Shown: positions 1-7,982 of the stretch, in pieces
Layout: the number at the start of each line of letters is the position of its first letter
Position numbering within the stretch: position 1 is the stretch's first letter
From: Chlorobium sp.
GTDB taxonomy: Bacteria > Bacteroidota > Chlorobiia > Chlorobiales > Chlorobiaceae
Length of the DNA: 64,000 nucleotides
Direction of reading: 5' to 3'
Assembly: GCA_028277225.1 (NCBI GenBank)
Contig: JANQHB010000024.1
Coordinates: 22,524 to 86,523 of the forward strand
Notes under the pieces: model-generated
Told to the model about the DNA's origin: nothing
Seen by the model: the letters and a program-made list of their open reading frames with translations, nothing else
Database searches by the model: none
Made by a program: the position numbers and the translations under genes

Positions 1-141
1 CAGGTCGCAGATGACAACGTCGGCGCCTTTTCGGGCGAAGTCAAGGGCGATTGCCTGGCCTATACCCCTTGCTGCCCCGGTGATGATGGCGTTTTTTCCT
101 TTAAACATGGTGGTGTTGTCCGTTTGTTTATGTTTTGTCAT
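1..141 (-). CDS. fabG: 3-oxoacyl-ACP reductase FabG, N-terminal part (runs off window)
   Basis: Only the first 47 codons are inside the window. They encode the start of an NAD(P)-binding Rossmann fold with the SDR nucleotide motif TGAARGIG near residue 20, as in FabG, which reduces 3-oxoacyl-ACP in fatty acid elongation. The ATG at 141 overlaps the fabD stop codon as ATGA and has a GAGGA ribosome site just before it, so translation is probably coupled to fabD; a second in-frame ATG at 108 matches the more usual FabG start. Position directly after fabH and fabD supports FabG over other SDRs. The rest of the gene is not visible. Confidence 0.85.
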   Translation of the reverse strand, partial: MTKHKQTDNTTMFKGKNAIITGAARGIGQAIALDFARKGADVVICDL

Positions 142-1067
142 GACTGTTCCTCTTTCTTCGAGAGGTATCTTTCAACCTGTTCCGCGGTGTCGATGCCTTC
201 GGTGGATGAAGACCGGTCGATTCTTTTCACCAGCCCCTGAAGGACTTTCTGAGGCCCGATTTCAATAAACGAGGTTGCTCCTCCGGCAATCATCGCTTCG
301 ACAGACTGGGCCCATAAGACAGAGCTTGTGAGCTGCAGAACAAGGTTATTGCGTATTTCATCAGCATTCATGACCGGTTTTGCAACAACGTTCATGCAGA
401 CCGGTATTTTGGCGTTTGTGAACGTTATTTCGTCAAGAGCTGCTTTCAGTTCTTCTTCGGCCGGTTTCATGAGCGGTGAGTGAAAGGCGCCGGAAACAAC
501 CAGTTCCTTTGCCATCCTGGCACCCATCGACGGTGCGATTTCGACAGCTTTGCGGACAGCTGTGATATCACCGGAAATGACTACCTGCCCAAGAGAATTG
601 AAATTCGCGGTCTGGACAGTTCCGGACAATCCGGCTTCGGCAAGCAATGCTTCGAGCGCGTCCTTCTTCATACCGATTATTGCTGCCATGGTGCCGGGAT
701 TCTCTGTACCTGCATGCTGCATCAGTTCGCCCCGCTTTGAAACGATGCGCAGTGCATCTTCAAAACTCATTGCTCCGGCATGGCAGAGGGCGGTGTATTC
801 TCCAAGGCTATGCCCTGCCGTAATAACGGCCTGGTTATCGTCAAGCAACCTGGAGATCGCAATGCTGTGGAGAAATATTGCAGGCTGGGTATATCGCGTC
901 TGACGAAGAATGTCTTCGGCTCCGTTGAACATGATGTCGGTGATGGAATAACCTAGAATGTCATTGGCCTCTTCCATCAGATGCCGGGCGCCGGTGAATT
1001 GCTGAAAGATATCTTTGGCCATACCGCAGTACTGCGAGCCCTGGCCGGGAAAAATAAATGCTTTCAT
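138..1067 (-). CDS. fabD: Malonyl CoA-ACP transacylase FabD
   Basis: Transfers malonyl groups from CoA to acyl carrier protein, supplying the extender unit for cytoplasmic type II fatty acid synthesis. The 309-residue length is normal for the family. FPGQGSQ lies at residues 6-12, the nucleophile motif GHSLGEY at 85-91 (Ser87), the malonyl-binding Arg near 112 in the segment RGELMQ, and the catalytic His near 196 in GAFHSPLM. The gene lies 42 bp after fabH and overlaps fabG by 4 bp, so it sits in the middle of a plsX-fabH-fabD-fabG operon. Nothing is unusual. Confidence 0.97.
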   Translation of the reverse strand: MKAFIFPGQGSQYCGMAKDIFQQFTGARHLMEEANDILGYSITDIMFNGAEDILRQTRYTQPAIFLHSIAISRLLDDNQAVITAGHSLGEYTALCHAGAMSFEDALRIVSKRGELMQHAGTENPGTMAAIIGMKKDALEALLAEAGLSGTVQTANFNSLGQVVISGDITAVRKAVEIAPSMGARMAKELVVSGAFHSPLMKPAEEELKAALDEITFTNAKIPVCMNVVAKPVMNADEIRNNLVLQLTSSVLWAQSVEAMIAGGATSFIEIGPQKVLQGLVKRIDRSSSTEGIDTAEQVERYLSKKEEQS

Positions 1068-1109
1068 AGAGTCAGTTTTCTTTTATCGATGCATACGGGT
1101 TCAGGTCGG

Positions 1110-2096
1110 CTACAACCATTTCAGATAGATGCCTCCCCATGTATAGCCTGCACCGAAGCTGACAAGGATAAGGTTGCTGCCGGTCTGCAGTTTTTTCGCT
1201 TCATCGAGTTCTGCCAGGCAGATCGGGATTGTTGCGGCAGACGTGTTGCCGTACCGGTCAATATTGACAGCAACATGATCGAGGCTTATACCCATGCGTT
1301 CGGCGGTTGCCTGGATGATCCTGTGGTTCGCCTGGTGAGGAATGAGGTAATCGACCTTTTCAGCCGTGAGGTCGTTTCTTTCCATGATCTCGGTTGCAAC
1401 ATCGGCCATCGCGACAACTGCAGACTTGAATACCTGCCTGCCGTCCTGTTGCAGGTAGTGAAGTTTCTGGTCGACAGTATCATGCGTGGTCGGTCGGCGA
1501 CTGCCTCCGGCCGGCATACTGAGATTGTCCCCTCCGCTTCCGTCGGAATAGAGCCGTGCATCGAGTACCCCGTGGTTTTCATCGGTGCCTGGCTCAAGCA
1601 GCACTCCAGCCGCGCCGTCGCCGAAAAGGACACAGGTTGTCCTGTCGGTATAATCCATGATGGCCGACATCTTTTCGCCGCCGATGACCATTACTCTTTT
1701 ATGTGTGCCGGCAGCGATAAATTGTGATCCGGTGTTGAGCGCATAGATGAATCCCGAGCATGCCCCTGAAAGGTCGAACGCCCAGGCGTTCGATGCGCCG
1801 ATGGCATTCTGGACCAGGCATGCCGTAGAAGGAAACAGCATGTCAGGCGACATGGTTGCAACAATGATCAGGTCCACTTCCTTAGCCGAAATACCTCTTT
1901 TGTCGAGAAGCTGACGGGCAACTTCGCTGCAGAGAAACGAGGTCGCTTTGTCAGGATCTTTCATGATCCGTCTTTCGCTGATTCCTGTTCTTGTTCGAAT
2001 CCATTCGTCGTTTGTATCAAGAATCTGTTCGAGATCGTGGTTGCTGAGAATGCTTTCAGGAAGATACTTCGCTGTTGCGGTGATTACGGCTTTCAT
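1110..2096 (-). CDS. fabH: Beta-ketoacyl-ACP synthase III FabH
   Basis: Condenses acetyl-CoA (or another acyl-CoA) with malonyl-ACP to start fatty acid chains. The 328-residue protein has the thiolase fold with active-site Cys113 in DLSGACSGF, the His in IPHQANHRII near residue 255 and the Asn in DRYGNTSAA, which together form the KAS III Cys-His-Asn triad. The start ATG at 2096 is the only reasonable one for the family N-terminus. It is separated from plsX by about 96 bp and followed by fabD. Primer preference (straight or branched chain) cannot be read from the sequence. Confidence 0.97.
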   Translation of the reverse strand: MKAVITATAKYLPESILSNHDLEQILDTNDEWIRTRTGISERRIMKDPDKATSFLCSEVARQLLDKRGISAKEVDLIIVATMSPDMLFPSTACLVQNAIGASNAWAFDLSGACSGFIYALNTGSQFIAAGTHKRVMVIGGEKMSAIMDYTDRTTCVLFGDGAAGVLLEPGTDENHGVLDARLYSDGSGGDNLSMPAGGSRRPTTHDTVDQKLHYLQQDGRQVFKSAVVAMADVATEIMERNDLTAEKVDYLIPHQANHRIIQATAERMGISLDHVAVNIDRYGNTSAATIPICLAELDEAKKLQTGSNLILVSFGAGYTWGGIYLKWL

Positions 2097-2192
2097 TGGA
2101 TATTTCGGTTAAAACTGACGAAATGCTTCCTGAATATGGTCGTCTGGAGGCCTGAGCGGACGTGATGCATGTTTGCAATGAGGTGAGCTGTG

Positions 2193-3212
2193 TTATGCCA
2201 GTGCTTCGGCTATATGCTGGTTGACCTTTTTTTCGATCATGTGTTCTGCCATGAATATCATGTTCATGATTGCAGTTTTTGACGATCTGCCATGACCGAC
2301 TATAGAAATGCCATCAACCCCGAGAAACGGAACACCTCCGAACTGTTCCACATCGAACGGCTGGAACATGGCTTTGAATGTTTGGGCGGTGATTTCTGCG
2401 GATTTCGGATCGAGTTGACCGGATTTTACGAGTTTCTCGATCGAAGGTTTGAATATGGAGCCGAGAAATTTGGGAATGCTTTCACCGAATTTGAGGAGCG
2501 TATTGCCGACAAGCCCATCGCAGACGATGATGGATGCTTTTGATAAAAGAATATCGTTTCCTTCGATATTACCGATAAAGTTGATCCTGTTTCTTCGGTC
2601 AGCGTCTTGCAGAAGACTGAATGTCTGTTTGAGATATTCAGGACCTTTGTTTTCTTCCTCACCGATATTCAGCAACCCGGTTACAGGCTTGTCCATGCCG
2701 GCGGCATCGCGCTGATATATCGTCAGCATTTCAGCGAACTGGACAAGATGTTCAGGCTTGCAGTCGACATTTGCCCCAACGTCAACAATATTTGTGAGAC
2801 CGGGACCGAGTCTGGGGAAGTACGCATAGATGGTAGGGCGCAGAACGCCAGGAATGCGTCCAAGGACAAAAAGGGATGCCGCCATGAGGGCGCCTGTGTT
2901 TCCGGCACTGACAAAACCGTCAGCTTTTTTTTCCCGGCAAAGCGTCAGGCCCCGAACAAGGGAGGAATTCTGTTTGGTTTTAACGGCAATAGCCGGAATG
3001 TCAGTCATGGTGACGACCTCCGGTGCGTGCATGAAACGAAGGTTGAGATTCGATGTGTCATGCTGGTCAAGAAGAGGCTGTACTTTTTCTTCCTGGCCGA
3101 TCAACAGGACTTCCAGCCTGTTTCCTGACTCTCTGAGGGTATCAACCGTTCCTTCAATAACGCATTCCGGGGCGTTATCCCCTCCCATTGCGTCAACGGC
3201 AATTGTCAGCAT
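2193..3212 (-). CDS. plsX: Phosphate acyltransferase PlsX
   Basis: Makes acyl-phosphate from acyl-ACP, the donor for PlsY in phosphatidic acid synthesis; a peripheral membrane enzyme. The 339-residue protein begins with the family hallmark AVDAMGGDNAP and contains the glycine-rich segments SAGNTGALMA and DGLVGNTLLKFGE expected for PlsX. It lies directly downstream of rpmF, the classic bacterial arrangement rpmF-plsX-fabH-fabD. No anomalies were seen. Confidence 0.97.
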   Translation of the reverse strand: MLTIAVDAMGGDNAPECVIEGTVDTLRESGNRLEVLLIGQEEKVQPLLDQHDTSNLNLRFMHAPEVVTMTDIPAIAVKTKQNSSLVRGLTLCREKKADGFVSAGNTGALMAASLFVLGRIPGVLRPTIYAYFPRLGPGLTNIVDVGANVDCKPEHLVQFAEMLTIYQRDAAGMDKPVTGLLNIGEEENKGPEYLKQTFSLLQDADRRNRINFIGNIEGNDILLSKASIIVCDGLVGNTLLKFGESIPKFLGSIFKPSIEKLVKSGQLDPKSAEITAQTFKAMFQPFDVEQFGGVPFLGVDGISIVGHGRSSKTAIMNMIFMAEHMIEKKVNQHIAEALA

Positions 3213-3238
3213 CTTGGCTAAGGATTAACTGTTTATGC

Positions 3239-3430
3239 TCAGTTGTTTGAAGTTTTGCTTGTCACCTCCCGTCCCCGGTAATGGCCGCAATGCCTGCAGG
3301 CACGGTGAGGGAGCGTCGGTTCTCCGCAGCTCGGACAGTCGACTGTTGCCGGAGCTTTGCTTCGTGCGGTGAACTGGGCGCGTCGTTTATCCCTTCTGGA
3401 CTTCGATACTTTTGATTTGGGTGTTGCCAT
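3239..3430 (-). CDS. rpmF: 50S ribosomal protein L32
   Basis: A 63-residue ribosomal protein. Its basic N-terminus (TPKSKVSKSRRDKRRAQ) is typical of L32, and it keeps both zinc-binding pairs, CPSC and CRHC, so it is the zinc-containing (C+) form. It lies between the DUF177 gene and plsX, the usual pairing in bacteria. Confidence 0.96.
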   Translation of the reverse strand: MATPKSKVSKSRRDKRRAQFTARSKAPATVDCPSCGEPTLPHRACRHCGHYRGREVTSKTSNN

Positions 3431-3494
3431 GACAGTATATCTTGTTTATCGAGACTTAATGATATTTGTTCTTCAGTTGTTCCAGTGATTCACG

Positions 3495-3980
3495 CTACTG
3501 GCTCATGTTTTCTTTCGGTTTTTCATCTGTTCCGCTTTTATTTCCATGGTAAACGGCGCATTGCGGGTTTCCGGTACAGACAGCCTTGACCGGTTTTGAC
3601 AGAAGCAGTGTTTCCCGAACATCTTCCGTCAGGTCAATTTCCGATGCATTTCTGTCAAGTGTCCGGTAATTTTCATTTTCTTCACCGGCATCGGAACCAC
3701 CGAAAACAAAAAAGATCCTGTACGAACCGGAAAGCGCTTTTTTTAATGGCTCGAGGCAGATATCGCAATTCAGATCAACAACGGTTTCGGTTTCAATGTC
3801 AACAGTGATTTCGCTTTCGGTCTTGTTCGCCACTGCACGGACATGAATATCATTGCAGAAACTCGGATCGCCAAGTTCAGGATCCTTGAAATCGGAGGCA
3901 AGACATAAGAAAGTATACTCATGTACGCCCTCGCTCAGTCCCGCGATTCTCAGCGTGATTATTTCCTTCTCCCTGCTCAT
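3495..3980 (-). CDS. DUF177 (YceD-like) protein
   Basis: A 161-residue member of the DUF177/YceD family, usually encoded right before rpmF; in plants and bacteria relatives have been linked to 23S rRNA maturation. Visible hallmarks are the central CDICLEPL segment (Cys pair near residues 75-78), followed by a hydrophobic FFVFGG stretch and acidic residues (DLTEDVRETLLLSKPVKAVC). It is the first gene of the minus-strand operon, so its promoter should lie within 3981-4160, where A-rich DNA without an open frame is found. The family assignment rests on motif and context. Confidence 0.85.
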   Translation of the reverse strand: MSREKEIITLRIAGLSEGVHEYTFLCLASDFKDPELGDPSFCNDIHVRAVANKTESEITVDIETETVVDLNCDICLEPLKKALSGSYRIFFVFGGSDAGEENENYRTLDRNASEIDLTEDVRETLLLSKPVKAVCTGNPQCAVYHGNKSGTDEKPKENMSQ

Positions 3981-4167
3981 CGTGCTTCTGAACCTTGATC
4001 ATAAAAAGAACAGGAATTTACAAAATCCTGCCGGTAAAAAGAAAAAAACGACAGTTTTCTTTGGATATTTTGTTAAAACGCCACAAAATGGAGAGAAACC
4101 GGTTTGTGAAAAAAGAAAAGAGATGTATATTATTCACCCCTCGAAAACGATGGGGGATATATGCCAT

Positions 4168-4239
4168 TCCGCGATAGCTCAATGGTAGAGCATGCGGCTG
4201 TTAACCGCAGGGTTGTAGGTTCGAGTCCTACTCGCGGAG
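4168..4239 (+). tRNA. tRNA-Asn (anticodon GTT)
   Basis: A complete cloverleaf can be folded: acceptor TCCGCGA pairs with TCGCGGA, the D arm contains AGCTCAATGGTAGAGC, the anticodon stem TGCGG/CCGCA closes loop CTGTTAA (anticodon GTT, Asn), and the T arm carries GGTTCGAGTCC. Discriminator base is G; CCA is not encoded. The gene stands alone, upstream of an intrinsic terminator. Confidence 0.97.
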
Positions 4240-4248
4240 CGAAGAGAA

Positions 4249-4285
4249 GGAAGTATGATGCGCAAGCACGATACTTCCTTTTTTT
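4249..4285 (+). terminator. Intrinsic terminator after tRNA-Asn
   Basis: An 8-bp perfect inverted repeat GGAAGTAT / ATACTTCC (4249-4256 and 4271-4278) is followed immediately by seven T. It would end the tRNA-Asn transcript ten bases after the mature 3' end. Confidence 0.85.
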
Positions 4286-4479
4286 ATTTCCCTTCAATAC
4301 CCATCTGGCAGTGCAATGCTCCCATGCCTGGTTCGACTTCCCAATGTGGTTGGCGCTTTTAGTGATTATGTTGGCGCGATTTGATTGTTCCGGGCATACT
4401 TGTTGTTCTATACTTAGCATAAGGAGCAGCTAGACTTGTGAGGCCTGCTCATCATGCAAACAACAATAAAATTGGCAAC

Positions 4480-5298
4480 ATGGTTAAAACAGTTTTGATC
4501 ACAGGGGCAAGCAGCGGTATTGGCAAGGTTACTGCACAGAAGTTGCTGGAAGAAGGGCATATTGTGTATGGTGCGGCCCGTCGTGTCGAGCAGATGGAAG
4601 ATTTGAAAAAGAGAGGCGCCCATGTTTTGAAGATGGATGTCACAAACGAACAGGACCTTGTGGAGGGGGTCGGGAGGATCATGCAGGAAGAGGGGCGTAT
4701 CGATGTCCTGTTCAATAACGCCGGTTATGGCTTGTATGGTGCTGTGGAAGATATTCCTATCGAGGATGCGCGCCGACAGTTCGAGGTGAACCTTTTCGGC
4801 CTGGCAAGGCTGACGCAACTGGTGCTTCCGTCGATGCGGGAATGCAAACGGGGGACGATTATCAATACTTCGTCGATGGGCGGCAGGATCTATACGCCGC
4901 TCGGAGCATGGTACCATGCAACAAAACACGCTCTTGAAGGGTGGTCAGACTGTCTTCGTTTCGAGCTTTCGCAGTTCAACATCGATGTGGTGGTCATCGA
5001 GCCCGGCATTATCGAGACCGGTTTCGGCGATGTGCTTTCTGCCCCGATGCTGCACTATTCCGGTGAAGGTCCATACGGACAACTGGCTGGAAAGATTGCC
5101 GAAGGGACGCGCAAGTCATACGACTCCGGCGGCGGTTCTCCCGCATCGGTTATTGCCGATGCCGTTTCGAACGCTGTTGCTGCCCGAAAGCCGAAAACAC
5201 GCTATGTTGCCGGAAAACTGGCCAGGCCTCTGATGTTTATGCGAAAGTATTTCGGGGACCGCATTTTTGACCGGATTCTTGCAAGCCAGATCGGGTAA
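4480..5298 (+). CDS. Short-chain dehydrogenase/reductase (SDR family oxidoreductase)
   Basis: A classical SDR of about 272 residues. It shows the cofactor motif TGASSGIG near the N-terminus, NNAG in the middle, a catalytic Ser in the INTSSMGG segment, and YHATK (Tyr and Lys of the YxxxK motif). I chose ATG 4480 because the family N-terminus (VKTVLITGAS) begins there; an in-frame GTG at 4438 with an AAGGAG site about 11 bases before it is a real alternative and adds 14 residues. The substrate cannot be read. It ends 11 bp before an AraC-type regulator gene and the two are probably co-transcribed. Confidence 0.88.
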   Translation: MVKTVLITGASSGIGKVTAQKLLEEGHIVYGAARRVEQMEDLKKRGAHVLKMDVTNEQDLVEGVGRIMQEEGRIDVLFNNAGYGLYGAVEDIPIEDARRQFEVNLFGLARLTQLVLPSMRECKRGTIINTSSMGGRIYTPLGAWYHATKHALEGWSDCLRFELSQFNIDVVVIEPGIIETGFGDVLSAPMLHYSGEGPYGQLAGKIAEGTRKSYDSGGGSPASVIADAVSNAVAARKPKTRYVAGKLARPLMFMRKYFGDRIFDRILASQIG

Positions 5299-5309
5299 AA
5301 TGTTATGAT

Positions 5310-6320
5310 TTGATTGTGAGTATGTCAAGTGCCAATGTCTTTACCGTCAATCCCGGGTGGAGGATTCTTCTCAATGATCTGGGATTGCATCCCCTCGAGG
5401 TCCTGCGCAAGGCGGGATTGCCGGAAGATCTTTTTTCAAGAAAAGATGCCGTGCTCGATACGGCTGAGTATTTCAGGTTCTGGAAGGCCATCGAGAACTC
5501 TGCAGGTGATCCGCTGCTTCCGTTGAGGATAGGATCGACAATTTCCGTAGAGTCTTTCGATCCGCCGGTTTTTGCGGCGATGTGCAGTCAGGACCTCAAC
5601 GCTGCCCTGCAGCGGATAGCTTTCTATAAAAAGCTTGTTATGCCGATGGAGCTGTATGTCGGAATTGGCGGACAGAAAACAGTTCTCGAGATCGAATGGC
5701 TCGATGTCATTTCTGAACCCCCTGTTTCACTGGTTGCCACCGAGCTGATTTTTTTCGTGCAACTTGCACGAATCGCTACAAGGCAGAGGATATTTCCTCT
5801 TGAAGTTATATCGCCTTTGCCTCTGGAACCGGAATCCGACTATGCTGCTTATTTCGGCACGACGGTAAAAAAGGGGGAAATGCCGGGAATTCATTTCAGT
5901 GCAGCGGATGCCAGTCAGCCGTTCATGACGGCAAACGAGAAGATGTGGCAGTTTTTCGAGCCGGGGTTGAAAAAACGCCTTTCGGAGCTTCAGCATTCGG
6001 CGACAATGGCAGAGCGGGTACGTGCTGTGCTTCTCGAACTTCTTCCCGGCGGTTCTCCCACCATCGATGCTGTATCGGGAAAACTGTTTCTCAGCAAACG
6101 AACCCTTCAGCGGAAACTCAAGGACGAAGGGGTACGCTTTCAAGGCTTGTTAGGCAGGGCAAGAAAAGACCTGGCATTGTACTATCTGAGAAACTCAAGG
6201 CTTTCAAGTGCCGAAATTTCATTTCTTCTCGGTTTTGAAGAACCGAATTCCTTTTTCAGGGCATTTCATCTCTGGACAGGCATGACACCGGATCAGGCTC
6301 GGAAGACGCCAAACGGTTGA
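5310..6320 (+). CDS. AraC-family transcriptional regulator with arabinose-binding-like N-terminal domain
   Basis: A DNA-binding regulator of up to 336 residues. The N-terminal 200 residues resemble the Arabinose_bd type ligand domain (opening with a GWR-ILLNDLGLHPLEVLRKAGLP segment) and the last 90 residues form the AraC double helix-turn-helix, visible as LSKRTLQRKLKDEG and ISFLLGFEEPNSFFRAFHLWTGMTPDQAR. The frame opens with TTG 5310; the ATG at 5322 is an equally good start. Location 11 bp after the SDR gene suggests it regulates that gene or is part of the same response. Ligand unknown. Confidence 0.87.
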   Translation: MIVSMSSANVFTVNPGWRILLNDLGLHPLEVLRKAGLPEDLFSRKDAVLDTAEYFRFWKAIENSAGDPLLPLRIGSTISVESFDPPVFAAMCSQDLNAALQRIAFYKKLVMPMELYVGIGGQKTVLEIEWLDVISEPPVSLVATELIFFVQLARIATRQRIFPLEVISPLPLEPESDYAAYFGTTVKKGEMPGIHFSAADASQPFMTANEKMWQFFEPGLKKRLSELQHSATMAERVRAVLLELLPGGSPTIDAVSGKLFLSKRTLQRKLKDEGVRFQGLLGRARKDLALYYLRNSRLSSAEISFLLGFEEPNSFFRAFHLWTGMTPDQARKTPNG

Positions 6321-6658
6321 TCCTTACCGGTACGTCCAATGTTGCGTTTTTTCCGGTTGTTTCCTTCTTTATGGGGGTTTTGAGCAATATGTTCGTTCCT
6401 TTCCATGTAAAGATGGGGGCTCCGGTTCCGCCAATGTGCCGATCTTGAGTGAGCCTGGGACAGGGATCGTTTTTATCGCTTTTTTTTTTCTTGCCCTGTC
6501 ACTATACTTGTTGCAGGGCAGCATATGGTCTCTGGAGCATCGATACTGACGTATTCTCCAAACGATCTCTACCTCCCCTGGCGCTTGAACTGACTGCTGT
6601 TTTTGATCAGTGTTTAAAAAGATTACCTCTAATCGAAAGTGCTTAACGGAGTGTCACC
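6321..6658. other. Gene-poor interval between the AraC regulator and the NlpE/META lipoprotein
   Basis: About 340 bases with no convincing gene. It contains a T-rich tract near 6470-6490 and a TTG-started 43-codon frame overlapping the AraC stop that has no family signature. The region should contain the promoter of the downstream lipoprotein gene, whose ATG is preceded by a CGGAG-like ribosome site, but I see no clear promoter motif. Confidence 0.4.
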
Positions 6659-7726
6659 ATGCGATTGACTGTTTATGTGATCTCTCTTTTCCTGCTTGTG
6701 GTAATTTCCGGGTGCGGAAAGGGAATCCTCGTCACACCCGACAAAAAGCCCTCGGGCGAAAAGCCTGTCGAGAATGTGACCTTTGCGGGGACAATTCCCT
6801 GTGCTGACTGTAAGGCCATGGAGTTGACGGTCACGCTGTTTCAGGATAACACGTTTCGTCTGAGGCGTGTCCTGACAGGGCTTCGGCAGGGGGGCAGCAG
6901 GACCGAGTATGATCTTGGCATATGGAAAAGAAATGATGATCGCCTTCTTCTCGATAACGGTGATCGCTGGCCCATGCAGTTCCGTTATGTGACCGATACA
7001 GAGATAAAAATGCTCGATCAGCGGGGCAATGAAATTGTTTCGAAGCTGGATTACAGTCTGCGGAAAAATCAGTTTATCGATATTGTAACAGGCCCTGTGG
7101 TACTCGATGGCATATTCAGCAAAAAAGGAGCAGCATTTTCTTTCAGGGAATGCAAGACCGGCAAACGTTATCCCCTGCTTTTCCAGTCACGGAGCAGTGC
7201 TGTTGAACAGCAATACATGGAATTGCGATCCGGTTCCGGTACCCCCTTGCTTGCTACGCTAAAAGGGAATTTTGTGATGAGGAAGCCACAAGCCGGAGCT
7301 CCACCAAGGGAGCATATCGTCGTGCAGCAGTTCGGTCGATTCTGGCCGGGAGGCGATTGCAAGGGGCGTGGAAAATCAGCAGTGAATCTTACGGGTACAT
7401 ACTGGAATGTGATTGAGATAGCAGGTGTCGAGAATGTCATGAAGACCGGCGGCAAGTCGCCTTACCTTCTTTTGACCCTCAACAGTAACAGCATAAAAGG
7501 GTTTACCGGGTGCAACAGCCTTATGGGGCAGTATGCAAAAGCCCCTGCATCAATTGCTTTTTCGAGATTGACCACTACCCGCATGGCTTGTCCGGGCACT
7601 ACGCCTGTTATTGAAACTGCATTTCTCAACGCATTGAGAAATGCGGTTTTCTGGAAGATCAGCGGAAAGACCCTCGAGCTGTATGGCAACGGGAGCAAAC
7701 TCCTGATGCGGCTCAAAGCAGGGTGA
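6659..7726 (+). CDS. Lipoprotein with NlpE-like N-terminal and META C-terminal domains
   Basis: A predicted 355-residue secreted lipoprotein. A hydrophobic signal peptide ends in the lipobox VISGC (Cys about 20). Residues 35-125 resemble the NlpE N-terminal domain, including the CxxC pair in PCADCKAMELTVTLFQDNTFRLRR; NlpE senses envelope and copper stress in enterobacteria. Residues 240-355 form a META/HslJ-like domain (LTGTYWNVIEIAG, FTGCNSLMGQY, TRMACPGT). Both domains are known, and the combination occurs in some bacteria. A role in envelope stress or metal tolerance is inference. The gene is monocistronic as far as can be seen. Confidence 0.85.
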   Translation: MRLTVYVISLFLLVVISGCGKGILVTPDKKPSGEKPVENVTFAGTIPCADCKAMELTVTLFQDNTFRLRRVLTGLRQGGSRTEYDLGIWKRNDDRLLLDNGDRWPMQFRYVTDTEIKMLDQRGNEIVSKLDYSLRKNQFIDIVTGPVVLDGIFSKKGAAFSFRECKTGKRYPLLFQSRSSAVEQQYMELRSGSGTPLLATLKGNFVMRKPQAGAPPREHIVVQQFGRFWPGGDCKGRGKSAVNLTGTYWNVIEIAGVENVMKTGGKSPYLLLTLNSNSIKGFTGCNSLMGQYAKAPASIAFSRLTTTRMACPGTTPVIETAFLNALRNAVFWKISGKTLELYGNGSKLLMRLKAG

Positions 7727-7770
7727 GCATATCCCTGATCAGTTCGGGAACAGTGGAGCGATCTTACAGG

Positions 7771-7798
7771 TTGTTCCTAAATAACTTTTGAGTATATT
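7771..7798 (+). promoter_or_regulatory. Candidate promoter of the leu leader
   Basis: TTGTTC (7771-7776) and TATATT (7793-7798) are separated by 16 bases and resemble a sigma-70 promoter. Transcription would start at or very near the leader ATG (7804), which would make the leader peptide nearly leaderless; that is a reason for caution, and the true promoter could lie further upstream. Confidence 0.3.
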
Positions 7799-7803
7799 CA
7801 GCT

Positions 7804-7887
7804 ATGCATGGAACAACGCTACATCGTCTTCTAACAGGATTGCTTCTTCTTTTGGCTGAAGAGGCTTGTGGGGAAGGTGCGTTTTAA
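7804..7887 (+). CDS. Leucine-rich leader peptide (attenuator leader)
   Basis: A 27-codon open frame, ATG to TAA, with eight Leu codons: positions 6, 9, 10 and five in a row at 13-17 (TTG CTT CTT CTT TTG, 7840-7854). This is the composition expected of a leu-operon leader peptide, where ribosome stalling on Leu codons reports leucyl-tRNA shortage. The stop lies 32 bases before an intrinsic terminator, and leuA begins about 30 bases after that terminator. An in-frame TGA at 7789 precludes a longer form. Ribosome binding is weak (TGAG). Function is inferred from composition and placement. Confidence 0.75.
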   Translation: MHGTTLHRLLTGLLLLLAEEACGEGAF

Positions 7888-7938
7888 GATATTCCATCAA
7901 CGAATATTTTTGGCATTGAAAGCCACCAGCCTCACAAG
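7865..7938 (+). promoter_or_regulatory. Predicted antiterminator of the leu attenuator
   Basis: The 3' end of the leader frame (CTTGTGGGG, 7865-7873, plus GGTG, 7876-7879) can pair with CCTCACAAG (7930-7938) and CACC (7924-7927). The 13 pairs, including one G-U, leave a two-by-two internal loop. This would sequester most of the 5' arm of the terminator. A ribosome stalled on the Leu run (7840-7854) would leave 7865-7879 free, while one reaching the stop at 7885 would cover it, giving the standard switch. Confidence 0.6.
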
Positions 7939-7953
7939 GGTTGGTGGCTTTTT
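7919..7953 (+). terminator. Intrinsic terminator in the leuA leader (attenuator terminator)
   Basis: A perfect 10-bp stem AAAGCCACCA (7919-7928) / TGGTGGCTTT (7942-7951) closes a 13-base loop and runs into five T (7949-7953). It lies between the Leu-rich leader peptide and leuA, on the same strand, so it ends transcription before leuA unless an alternative structure forms. Confidence 0.8.
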
Positions 7954-7982
7954 CAGTTATACGACAGATAAAGAACAGAACA

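Noticed and set aside
6309..6448. TTG-started 43-codon frame overlapping the AraC stop
   Set aside because: No ribosome site, no known motif, mixed hydrophobicity; more likely chance.
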